A program made the translations under genes and the position numbers. Positions 8,156 to 16,762 of a stretch of DNA of 64,000 nt are shown here, piece by piece (positions within the stretch are counted from its first letter, which is position 1; each line of letters starts with the position of its first letter). The stretch comes from Bosea beijingensis (lineage in GTDB: Bacteria > Pseudomonadota > Alphaproteobacteria > Rhizobiales > Beijerinckiaceae): positions 946,811-1,010,810 of the forward strand of contig NZ_CP132359.1 of NCBI RefSeq assembly GCF_030758975.1, given 5' to 3'. The notes under the pieces were generated by a model. That model was not told the origin of the DNA, did not search any database, and saw nothing but the letters and a program-made list of their open reading frames with translations.

Positions 8156-8500
8156 TCAGCGCAGGATGATCCCGCGCCCATAGCCGCCATGGGCGGAGGG
8201 CAACACCATGCAGACCATCGCCCGGCCCTGCTGTTTCTCCACCGATTGCAGCGCCGCGACCTGCTCCTCATAGCTTTCGGTGCGGCGCAGACCCTCGATC
8301 GTGCCCTTGATCGATTTCAGGTTCTGCTCGACGCGCGGCCAGCCGATCCGCAGCGACGGGCAGTGACGCTGTGCGTAGTCAGCGGAAGCGAGCGCGCTCG
8401 CCGTCTGCGCCTCTATTGCGTCGCGGCGCGAAACGTCGGACAGGGCCGGGACTGCGACAAGGCAAAGAACGGGAATGATCGTCCAGATCGGATTCGGCAC
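8156..8500 (-). CDS. Small exported protein of unknown function
   Basis: The reading frame extends to 8719, but the best start is a GTG at 8500, with CAGGGA upstream, giving about 114 residues that begin with a signal peptide (PNPIWTIIPVLCLVAVPALS). The mature part contains ASADYAQRHCPSLRIGWP, a charged helix, and a second cysteine near the C-terminus (MVCMVLPSAHGG), which may form a disulfide. It is divergent from hemB. I do not recognise the family; it could be a periplasmic or membrane-tethered protein. Confidence 0.5.
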   Translation of the reverse strand: MPNPIWTIIPVLCLVAVPALSDVSRRDAIEAQTASALASADYAQRHCPSLRIGWPRVEQNLKSIKGTIEGLRRTESYEEQVAALQSVEKQQGRAMVCMVLPSAHGGYGRGIILR

Positions 8501-8675
8501 GCGGAGAGTCCCTGGAAGCGGCAAGGCAGACTTCCTCGCGAAAGGACCTGCAAGGCAAGAGCAGGATGCCCGCCATCCACCGCAGCCGCGATGCCGGCAA
8601 AGTTGCGACCATGCGCCCTGTTTTGGAATCGTTCCGATGTGATAAAGAAGCCATTGGTCGGCTTCGCCCGCATGA

Positions 8676-9767
<1,092 letters not shown>

Positions 9768-9774
9768 ACAGGGT

Positions 9775-9907
9775 GTCATCCCGCACGCGCTGCGGCATGT
9801 AATGCCGTTGCGCAGATGCGGGACCGTCTTCAGGAAGGGCGCCTTCTCGTTACGCGGCTTCGTGACTGCGGCGCACCGCTTACGCGCTGCACCGCGCACG
9901 GGATGAC
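9775..9907. repeat. Intergenic repeat family C, complete two-arm palindromic element
   Basis: A 133-base inverted repeat that starts GTCATCCCGCACGCG and ends CGCGCACGGGATGAC, with arms matching imperfectly over about 65 bases. The right arm is also present alone, inverted, at 6481-6550. It fills the gap between hemB and the permease fusion gene and could fold into a long hairpin acting as a terminator or mRNA stabiliser. Confidence 0.78.
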
Positions 9908-9941
9908 AGCGCGGCCCCGCAGGCGCTACCGTCGCGATTGC

Positions 9942-11282
9942 ATGCGCCCGCTCCTCCTGTCGATTCTGGCCGTCGTCACGCTCGCACTGGCGGGCTGCGG
10001 CGCCGATTTCGACACCGACCAGATGCGGCTGTGCCGACAGGCGATCCCGCCGCTCAATCCGCCGAACGCCCGCATCGAGATCGAGCGAACCACCAAGGGG
10101 CCGGTGCCGCGCGCGCTCAGGCTGCTCTACCGGATCCAGCTCGGCGACGGGCTTTCGCGCCATCGCAGCATCGACTGCCTGTTCGCCAGCGAAGGCAGCG
10201 GCCCCAGCCGTGGCGCGCTCGTCGGCATCGCGTCCGATGGCCTGCCGATGGCCGACGCGAGCTTCTACCTGCTGCGTCGCTTCTATCTGGAGGACCGGGC
10301 CTCGCCACCGCCCGATCCGGCCGAGCGCTTGGTCGAAACCCTGCCCGCTATTTCCGCCAGCCTCGCCTACGGCCTGCAGCAGGGCCTGGGCGCCCTGCCC
10401 TCGGCCGCGATCTACGCGATGCTCGCGGCCGCCTATGCTCTTGTCTATGGCCTGACCGGGCGGATCATCCTGAGCTTCGGCGAATTCGCGGCGCTGGGGG
10501 CGCTCGCTTCGGTGGTCGGGGTCGCGCTGCTGCTCTCGCTGGCTATATCGACGCCAATCTCTGGCCTTGTCGTCGCTTTCATCGTCGCGATCGCCGTCTG
10601 CGCCCTGCACGGCTTCGCCATGGGCCGCTTCGTGCTGCGCCATCTCGAACGCGCCACCGGCCAGCAGATGCTGATCGCCACGATCGGGCTCGCCATCGCG
10701 ATGTCCGAATACCTTCGGCTGGTGCAGGGACCGGAGCTGCGCTGGCTGCCGCCGGTGTTCAACACGCCGGTCCCGCTCGCCCATGCCGGCAATTTCGTGG
10801 TCACGCTTAATCCGCTTGCGTTGGCGCTCGCCGCGATCGGGCTCGGTGCGACGCTCGGCGTCGTCCTGCTGATCCGGCGCACGGCCTATGGCCGGGCGTG
10901 GCGAGCCGTATCGGACGATGCGAAGACTGCCGCGCTGTTCGGCGTCGATGCCCGCTCGGTCCATGACGTCGCCATCATCATCGCCTGCGCCTGCTGCGGC
11001 ATCGCCGGCGTCATCGTCACCGCGATCTATGGCGGCATGGGCTTCGCCGGCGGGTTCTCGCTCGGCCTGAAGGCGCTGGTCGCGGCGATCCTCGGCGGCA
11101 TCGGCTCGGTCAGCGGCGCGGCGCTCGGCGGGCTCTTCATCGCCGGTTTCGAGGCGATCTGGTCGGCGACGCTGCCGATCGAGCAACGCGACCTCGCGGT
11201 CTATTCGCTGCTGGCCATCGTGCTGATCTGGCGTCCCGGCGGCTTTTTCGGCGACGGCGAATTGACGCCGCGGCGGGTGTGA
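9942..11282 (+). CDS. LivH-type ABC permease fused to a lipoprotein-like N-terminal domain
   Basis: About 446 residues. The first 19 resemble a lipoprotein signal with lipobox LALAGC (C19). Residues 20-140 form a non-membrane domain with two more cysteines (C31, C79). From about 140 on it is a branched-chain amino-acid-type permease with multiple TM segments, the early YALVYGLTGRIILSFGEFA and the late SLGLKALVAAILGGIGSVSGAALGG regions, typical of LivH. No cognate ATPase, LivM or binding protein lies nearby; a complete liv set is 48 kb away. The ATG at 9942 is chosen because it begins the signal. If the lipobox is processed, the extra domain would sit on the periplasmic side. Confidence 0.8.
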   Translation: MRPLLLSILAVVTLALAGCGADFDTDQMRLCRQAIPPLNPPNARIEIERTTKGPVPRALRLLYRIQLGDGLSRHRSIDCLFASEGSGPSRGALVGIASDGLPMADASFYLLRRFYLEDRASPPPDPAERLVETLPAISASLAYGLQQGLGALPSAAIYAMLAAAYALVYGLTGRIILSFGEFAALGALASVVGVALLLSLAISTPISGLVVAFIVAIAVCALHGFAMGRFVLRHLERATGQQMLIATIGLAIAMSEYLRLVQGPELRWLPPVFNTPVPLAHAGNFVVTLNPLALALAAIGLGATLGVVLLIRRTAYGRAWRAVSDDAKTAALFGVDARSVHDVAIIIACACCGIAGVIVTAIYGGMGFAGGFSLGLKALVAAILGGIGSVSGAALGGLFIAGFEAIWSATLPIEQRDLAVYSLLAIVLIWRPGGFFGDGELTPRRV

Positions 11283-11322
11283 GGCCCTCTCGTCGCCTGC
11301 CGATCTGAAACGAGACCCGAGC

Positions 11323-12567
11323 ATGAGCGAGAGCTTCGCGATCACCCCCGAGGATATCGACGCCGCCGCCGGGCGGATCGCCGGGCATGTGCTGCGCACG
11401 CCATTGGTGCCGGCGCCGCGCCTGTCCGAGCTCACCGGCGCGACCGTGCTGGTCAAGCACGAGAACATGCAGGCGACCGCCTCGTTCAAGGAGCGCGGCG
11501 CGGTCAACAAGCTGCTCTCGCTGAGCGGGGCCGAGCGGGTGCGCGGCGTCATCGCGATGTCGGCGGGCAACCATGCCCAGGCGGTCGCCTATCACGCCAA
11601 GCGCTTCGGCATCCCCGCAACGATCGTGATGCCCGAGCCGACGCCGCTGGTGAAGGTCGAGAACACCCGCGCTCATGGCGCGCGTGTCGTGCTGCATGGC
11701 GAGACGCTCTCCGAAGCCAGCCAGAAGGCGCATGAACTCGCCGGCGCCGAGAAGCTCACCTTCGTCCACCCTTATGACGACGCCGCCGTCATGGCCGGGC
11801 AAGGGACGCTCGCGCGCGAGATGCTGGCGGAAGCTCCCGATCTCGACATGCTGATCATCCCGCTCGGCGGCGGTGGCCTGATGGCCGGCAACGCCGTCGC
11901 GGCCAAGGCGATCAAGCCGGGAATCGAACTGATCGGCGTCGAGGCGGGCCTGTATCCCTCTTTCTTCAATGCCGTGCATCGGCAGGACAAGCCGATCGGC
12001 GGGCCGACGCTCGCCGAAGGCATCGCGGTCAAGACCGTCGGCCAATTGACGCTTCCGGTGATCTCCGCCCTCGTCGGCGACATCGTGCTCGTCGGCGAGG
12101 ACCTGATCGAGCGCGCGGTCAATGCCTATGCCAGCCTCCAGCACAGCCTCGCGGAAGGCGCCGGCGCGACCGGCCTCGCCGCGATGCTGAAGGAGCCGGA
12201 GCGTTATGCCGGCCGCAAGGTCGGGCTCGTGCTCAGCGGTGGGAATATCGACACGCGCCTGCTCGCCGCGATCATGGTGCGCGAGCTGGAGCGCGACGAC
12301 CGCATCGTCGCCTTCCGCCTGACGACCAGCGACCGGCCGGGCCTGCTCGGCCGGATCGCCAGCCTGCTCGGCGAGGAAGGCGCCAATATCCTCGAGGTCA
12401 GCCATGGCCGACTCTTCCTCGACGTGCCTGCCAAGGGCGTGACGCTCGACGTCACGGTGGAGACGCGCGGAGCGGCGCATTCGCGCGCGATCGAGGATGC
12501 GCTCGCCAGGAACGGCTTCGCGCCGCGGCGGATTTTGCCGCGCGGTCTTGCGGAACCGGCCCGCTGA
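11323..12567 (+). CDS. ilvA: Threonine ammonia-lyase with C-terminal ACT domain
   Basis: A 414-residue fold-type II PLP enzyme that deaminates threonine to 2-oxobutanoate, the entry to isoleucine synthesis. The PLP lysine is K56 in ATASFKERGA, and the phosphate-binding loop is PLGGGGLMAG (about 184-193). The last 80 residues (from about 325) form a single ACT-like domain (FRLTTSDRPGLLGRIASLL), so effector control is likely. The size is that of the short form (about 400) rather than the 500-residue E. coli biosynthetic IlvA with two regulatory modules, so the biosynthetic versus catabolic assignment is open. It lies 40 bases after the permease fusion gene on the same strand. Confidence 0.9.
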   Translation: MSESFAITPEDIDAAAGRIAGHVLRTPLVPAPRLSELTGATVLVKHENMQATASFKERGAVNKLLSLSGAERVRGVIAMSAGNHAQAVAYHAKRFGIPATIVMPEPTPLVKVENTRAHGARVVLHGETLSEASQKAHELAGAEKLTFVHPYDDAAVMAGQGTLAREMLAEAPDLDMLIIPLGGGGLMAGNAVAAKAIKPGIELIGVEAGLYPSFFNAVHRQDKPIGGPTLAEGIAVKTVGQLTLPVISALVGDIVLVGEDLIERAVNAYASLQHSLAEGAGATGLAAMLKEPERYAGRKVGLVLSGGNIDTRLLAAIMVRELERDDRIVAFRLTTSDRPGLLGRIASLLGEEGANILEVSHGRLFLDVPAKGVTLDVTVETRGAAHSRAIEDALARNGFAPRRILPRGLAEPAR

Positions 12568-12623
12568 CCAAACATTATCTCCCGGGCACGCATTCCGCGC
12601 GCCGATGGAGGATCGAAGTCCCG

Positions 12624-13097
12624 ATGAGCGACACCCGTTATGGCCAGCCGCCGATCACGGCGCTGGAGCCGCGTTCCTACCAGAACGTCAGCGGCGTTCT
12701 CGGCTCGCGACTGTTCGCCTGGTTCATCGACATCGTCGTGCTGTTCTTCCTGGGCTGGCTGGTCGTGTTCCTGCTGGGCGTGCTCGGCATCGTCACCTTC
12801 GGCGCGACCTGGCTGCTGATCCCAATCGCGACGGTCGCGACTGCGCTCGGCTATGCCGCGCTGACGATCGGCGGGCGCAAGCAGTCGACCTGGGGCATGC
12901 GTGTCGCCGGCCTGAGGGTCGAGACAGCCAGCGGCGGACGCCCCGACGGCCTTGCCGCCGCCGTGCATGCGCTGCTGTTCTATGTGGCGGCCGGCACATT
13001 CCTGCTCTGGCTCGTCGATGTGGCCTGCGGCTTTGCCCGCGAGGACCGGCGCATGGGCCATGACCTGCTGACAGGGCTCGTCATCGTTCGCGCCTGA
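12624..13097 (+). CDS. RDD-family membrane protein
   Basis: A 157-residue protein. After a polar N-terminus, the first hydrophobic segment starts with [20 protein letters not shown], which contains the R..D pattern near the membrane that names the family. Two or three further TM segments follow, and the second conserved region is [20 protein letters not shown] proteins are inner-membrane proteins of mostly unknown role; a few are linked to sodium/proton exchange. It is between ilvA and bpt on the same strand, with no clear functional link. Confidence 0.82.
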   Translation: MSDTRYGQPPITALEPRSYQNVSGVLGSRLFAWFIDIVVLFFLGWLVVFLLGVLGIVTFGATWLLIPIATVATALGYAALTIGGRKQSTWGMRVAGLRVETASGGRPDGLAAAVHALLFYVAAGTFLLWLVDVACGFAREDRRMGHDLLTGLVIVRA

Positions 13098-13170
13098 CCG
13101 GTCGAGCCAGGTCAAAAGACCGCGAATCCACCCCTCATCGGCCGCCCGGTGCTTGTTGCCGGAGCGGCCG

Positions 13171-13977
13171 ATGTTACATTCAGAGTCGGAAGCTTCCGGG
13201 GAGCCAGCCGACGTGACGCGCCCATTGCGGGATGCCCCGCAATTCTATCTGACCTCACCGACCACGTGCCCCTATCTGCCCGGGCGCGAGGAGCGGAAGG
13301 TGTTCACGCATCTCGTCGGCTCGCGGGCGCGTGAATTGAACGACGTGCTCTCGCAAGGCGGCTTCCGGCGCTCGCAGAGCATCGCCTATCGTCCTGCCTG
13401 CGAGACCTGCCGCTCCTGCGTATCTGTCAGGGTCCGCGTCGATGATTTCCGGATGTCGCGCGGTTTCCGGCGCGTGCTTACGCGCAACAGCGACCTGATC
13501 GGCGAGGCCCTGCCGCCGCGGCCACGCTCCGAGCACTATTCCCTGTTCCGTTCCTATCTCGACGAGCGCCATCCCGATGGCGGCATGGCGACGATGTCGG
13601 CGCTCGATTTCGCGATGATGGTCGAGGACACCCATGTCGAGACCAGCCTGATCGAATATCGCCGCCGCGGCCCCGATTCCGGCTTCACCGGGCGGGGCGA
13701 AGGCGATCTGTTCGGAATGGCTCTGACCGATACGCTCGGCGACGGGCTCTCCATGGTCTATTCGGTCTACGATCCCGGGCTGGAATTGCGCTCGCTCGGT
13801 ACCTTCATGGTGCTCGACCATATCGCCAGGGCGCGTCGGCTCGGCCTGCCTTACGTCTATCTCGGCTACTGGGTCGAGGGCTCGCCGAAGATGGCCTACA
13901 AGGCGCGCTTCCTGCCGCAGGAACGCCTGATGCCGCAAGGCTGGGAGCGCGTGGATCACAACGATTCAACCGATTGA
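13171..13977 (+). CDS. bpt: Aspartate/glutamate leucyltransferase / arginyltransferase (N-end rule)
   Basis: About 268 residues. This family attaches leucine (or arginine in related enzymes) from charged tRNA to N-terminal Asp/Glu of proteins, marking them for ClpS/ClpAP degradation. The N-terminal ATE domain shows [18 protein letters not shown] and the cysteine cluster [13 protein letters not shown]. The C-terminal GNAT-like domain contains [20 protein letters not shown] and [15 protein letters not shown]. The ATG at 13171, with GGAG six bases ahead, is preferred over the TTG at 13153. Whether it transfers Leu or Arg cannot be settled from sequence. Confidence 0.92.
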   Translation: MLHSESEASGEPADVTRPLRDAPQFYLTSPTTCPYLPGREERKVFTHLVGSRARELNDVLSQGGFRRSQSIAYRPACETCRSCVSVRVRVDDFRMSRGFRRVLTRNSDLIGEALPPRPRSEHYSLFRSYLDERHPDGGMATMSALDFAMMVEDTHVETSLIEYRRRGPDSGFTGRGEGDLFGMALTDTLGDGLSMVYSVYDPGLELRSLGTFMVLDHIARARRLGLPYVYLGYWVEGSPKMAYKARFLPQERLMPQGWERVDHNDSTD

Positions 13978-14090
13978 AACGCATCCGCGACGCGCGGAAA
14001 ACGCGCTTGCCGCGCATCGCTCCTCCCGACACTGTAGCGGTAACGGCCATGGCGGCAGAGCCACGCGACAGGGGCCGAACCGGAGGAATG

Positions 14091-14738
14091 ATGAGCCAGG
14101 AACTCACCGACAGGCTGGAGCGCTGCTATACCGGCATCATCCACGACACGATGCGGGCGATGGGCCTGAAGGATTTCGTCCTGCCGCCGGAGTTACGCCC
14201 GCTGCTGCCCGGCCAGAAGCTGGCGGGGCCGGCCTTCACGGTCGAGGGCAAGACCGGCGAGTTCGATGCCCATGAGACGCTGCTCGGCTGGACCGGCCTG
14301 CTCTCCGCCGCCAAGCCCGGCCATGTCTGGGTCTGCCAGCCGAACACCAACGAGATCGCGCTGATGGGCGAGCTCTCGGCCGAGACGCTGAAGAACAAGG
14401 GCGTGCGCGGCTGCGTCATCGACGGGCTCTCGCGCGACACCGAATTCATGGTCGAGATGGGCTTCCAGGCCTATTTCAAGGCCTATACGCCGCGCGACAT
14501 CGTCGGCGCCTGGCTGCCCAAGGCCGTCGACGAGCCGATCAAGATCGGCGAGGTCTGGATCCGGCCGGGCGACTACATCCTGGCCGACCGCGACGGCGTC
14601 GTGCGCATCCCCGCCGAAATCATCGAGGAGGTGCTCGACAAGTCGGAGACCGCGATCTCGGCCGAGAACAAGGTCCGCACCGCGATCCTTGCCGGCACCG
14701 ATCCGCAGCAGGCCTATCTGCAATACGGCAAGTTCTGA
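14091..14738 (+). CDS. RraA-family protein, probable 4-hydroxy-4-methyl-2-oxoglutarate aldolase-like lyase
   Basis: About 215 residues with the RraA/HMG-aldolase fold. The region GELSAETLKNKGVRGCVIDG (93-112) and the following LSRD carry the active-site pattern G-E, then R-G-x-x-x-D-G-x-x-R-D, used for divalent metal and oxo-acid binding in HMG/CHA aldolases. The presence of these residues argues for an enzyme rather than an RNase E inhibitor. A strong GGAGGA sits just before tandem ATGs; 14091 has the better spacing than 14088. It is the first gene of a tight three-gene unit with a SAF-domain protein and a UxaA-like dehydratase, so it probably acts on the keto-acid product or a related hydroxy acid. 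Confidence 0.85.
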   Translation: MSQELTDRLERCYTGIIHDTMRAMGLKDFVLPPELRPLLPGQKLAGPAFTVEGKTGEFDAHETLLGWTGLLSAAKPGHVWVCQPNTNEIALMGELSAETLKNKGVRGCVIDGLSRDTEFMVEMGFQAYFKAYTPRDIVGAWLPKAVDEPIKIGEVWIRPGDYILADRDGVVRIPAEIIEEVLDKSETAISAENKVRTAILAGTDPQQAYLQYGKF

Positions 14739-14768
14739 CGCGATCACCGTTTCAAAGGGCGGCTCACC

Positions 14769-15083
14769 ATGACCCACGATCCGCGCCTCATCCTGCTCGA
14801 TCCGCGCGACAACGTCCTCGTCGCGCGGGTTCGCCTCAAGGCTGGCGAGACGGTCGAGACCGGCTCCGGACAGGCCGCACTCGACCGCGATATCGCGCTC
14901 GCCCACAAGGTCGCGCGGCGCGCCATCGCGGCCGGCGAGAAGATCCTGAAATACGGCGCGCCGATCGGCGTCGCGACCGAGGCGATCGCGCCGGCCACGC
15001 ATGTCCATGTCCACAACATGCGCAGCGACTACACGCCGACCTATCATCTCGAAGACGAACGCAAGGCGGGAGCCTCGGCATGA
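14769..15083 (+). CDS. SAF-domain small subunit of a UxaA/SuyA-type hydro-lyase
   Basis: A 104-residue protein corresponding to the N-terminal SAF domain of altronate/galactarate dehydratases, or to SuyA of (R)-sulfolactate sulfo-lyase. The conserved IALAHKVARRAIAAGEKILK and YGAPIGVATEAI blocks lead to the hallmark HVHVHNMRSDY near residue 87. In UxaA proteins this domain is fused to the large domain; here the two are separate genes overlapping by four bases (ATGA, 15080-15083), implying a 1:1 complex. It lies 30 bases after the RraA-like gene. The substrate is unknown. Confidence 0.87.
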   Translation: MTHDPRLILLDPRDNVLVARVRLKAGETVETGSGQAALDRDIALAHKVARRAIAAGEKILKYGAPIGVATEAIAPATHVHVHNMRSDYTPTYHLEDERKAGASA

Positions 15084-16276
15084 GCAGGATGCGCGGCTAT
15101 CTCCGGTCCGACGGGCGCAAGGGTATCCGCAACACCGTCGCGGTCGCCTATCTCGTCGAGTGCGCCCACCATGTCGCGCGCGAGATCGCCCTGCCCTGGC
15201 GCGAGGAAGGCGTCCACGCCATCGGCTTTCCGGGCTGCTACCCCAATCCTTACGCCGAGCGGATGATGGAGCAGCTCTGCACCCATCCGAATGTCGGCGC
15301 AGTGCTGCTGGTCTCGCTCGGCTGCGAGAGCTTCAACAAATACGCGCTGGAGCGGGCCGTGCGCGCCAGCGGCCGGCCGGTGAAGACGATCATCATCCAG
15401 GGCACCGGCGGCACCCGCGCCTCGATCCGTGAGGGTCGCGCCTGGGTCGAGGAACAGCGCGCCCTGCTCGACGCACATGAGACGGTGCCGATGGCGGTTT
15501 CCGAGCTTGTGGTCGGCACGGTCTGCGGCGGCTCGGACGGCACCTCCGGCATCACCGGAAATCCAGCGGCGGGACGCGCCTTCGACCAGCTCATCGCGGA
15601 AGGCGCCGCCTGCATCTTCGAGGAAACCGGGGAGCTGATCGGCTGCGAGCACATCATGGCGGCGCGCGCGATCACGCCCGAGCTAGGCCTGGAGCTGGAG
15701 AAATCCGTGGCCAAGGCCGCCCGCTATTACGCGACGCTTGGTTATGGCTCCTTCGCCGCCGGCAATGCCGAAGGCGGGCTTTCGACCATCGAGGAGAAAT
15801 CGATGGGCGCCTATGCCAAGTCCGGGGCCTCGCCGATCTCCGGCCTGATCAAGCCCGGCGACGTGCCGCCGCATGGCGGGCTCTACCTGCTCGACGTCGT
15901 GCCGGATGGAGAAGTCCGCTTCGGCTTCCCCAATATCAACGACAATGCCGAGATCGCGGAGTTGATCGCCTGCGGCGCGCATTGCGTGCTGTTCGTGACG
16001 GGGCGCGGCTCGGTCGTGGGATCGGCGATCTCGCCGGTGGTGAAGATCTGCGCAAACCCCGAGACCTATCGCCGGATGTCCGAGGACATGGATGTCGATG
16101 CCGGGCGCATCCTCGAAGGCCGCGCCGGACTCGACGAGGTCGGCAGCGAAATCCGCGATCTCGTCGTCTCGCTCGGCCAGGGTGGCCGGACGAAATCGGA
16201 AGAGCTCGGCCATCAGGAGTTCATCCTGACCTATAAGAGCTTCGAGCCGCTCGGCCCGGCCTGCCTGCCCGCTTAG
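15080..16276 (+). CDS. UxaA-family large subunit (altronate dehydratase/sulfolactate lyase-like)
   Basis: A 398-residue protein matching the large C-terminal domain of UxaA/GarD or SuyB. It shows GYLRSDGRKGIRNTVAVAYL at the start, the cysteine-bearing motifs FPGCYPN, SLGCESFNKYALE, CGGSDGTSGITGNPAAG and ETGELIGCEH, and a late GRGSVVGSAISPVVKICANP. The family is iron-dependent and eliminates water (or sulfite) from 2-hydroxy acids. The start overlaps the SAF gene stop (ATGA). With the RraA-like gene it forms a compact catabolic cassette with no transporter or regulator adjacent. Substrate candidates include aldonates, aldarates and sulfolactate. Confidence 0.88.
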   Translation: MSRMRGYLRSDGRKGIRNTVAVAYLVECAHHVAREIALPWREEGVHAIGFPGCYPNPYAERMMEQLCTHPNVGAVLLVSLGCESFNKYALERAVRASGRPVKTIIIQGTGGTRASIREGRAWVEEQRALLDAHETVPMAVSELVVGTVCGGSDGTSGITGNPAAGRAFDQLIAEGAACIFEETGELIGCEHIMAARAITPELGLELEKSVAKAARYYATLGYGSFAAGNAEGGLSTIEEKSMGAYAKSGASPISGLIKPGDVPPHGGLYLLDVVPDGEVRFGFPNINDNAEIAELIACGAHCVLFVTGRGSVVGSAISPVVKICANPETYRRMSEDMDVDAGRILEGRAGLDEVGSEIRDLVVSLGQGGRTKSEELGHQEFILTYKSFEPLGPACLPA

Positions 16277-16336
16277 ATCGAGGCGCGTCACGGCGCCCGC
16301 TTCCACTGATCGGGCGGATTGGCTAAGCCTCGTTCC

Positions 16337-16726
16337 ATGACGGGCGCAGCGGGACGGATGAACTGGCGGAGGAGCGCGATCGCGCTCGTCGCCGTCTATG
16401 TCCTCATCCTGCAAACGACGCTGGTCGCGCTGGCAGCCGGCCTGTCGGCGCAGCCTTCGTCCGGCCTCCTGCATCCGCTCTGCGCGCCCGGCCAAACGGC
16501 TCCGGTCGACCCGACTCCCGATAGCGGCGGCGCCAAGCTACCCGATTGCTGCTCGACGCTCTGCCTCTCGGGCGCGACCGCTCTGCCGCCGCCCTCTCCG
16601 GCCACCGTGCCAGTCGCACGCGAGCCTGCCCGCTCCCTCGTCCGCAACCTGCCGGCGGAACAGGTCTCGTCTCCGTCCGCACCGGGCTATCCGCTCGGCG
16701 CCCGCGCTCCCCCTGTCCTGGCCTGA
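16337..16726 (+). CDS. DUF2946-like small membrane/exported protein
   Basis: About 129 residues. A hydrophobic segment (SAIALVAVYVLILQTTLVALAAG) is followed by a proline-rich tail with a CC pair and nearby cysteine (PDCCSTLCLSG). That layout is characteristic of the DUF2946 group, often found beside TonB-receptor or PepSY genes in metal acquisition loci. The start is uncertain: ATG 16337 and ATG 16358 are both possible and neither has a strong ribosome site. It lies 36 bases before a PepSY membrane protein on the same strand, so the two are probably co-transcribed. A metal role is suggested by family and context only. Confidence 0.65.
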   Translation: MTGAAGRMNWRRSAIALVAVYVLILQTTLVALAAGLSAQPSSGLLHPLCAPGQTAPVDPTPDSGGAKLPDCCSTLCLSGATALPPPSPATVPVAREPARSLVRNLPAEQVSSPSAPGYPLGARAPPVLA

Positions 16727-16762
16727 AGCCCTTCTCCCTTCAGATCAGACCAGGATTTCCCG

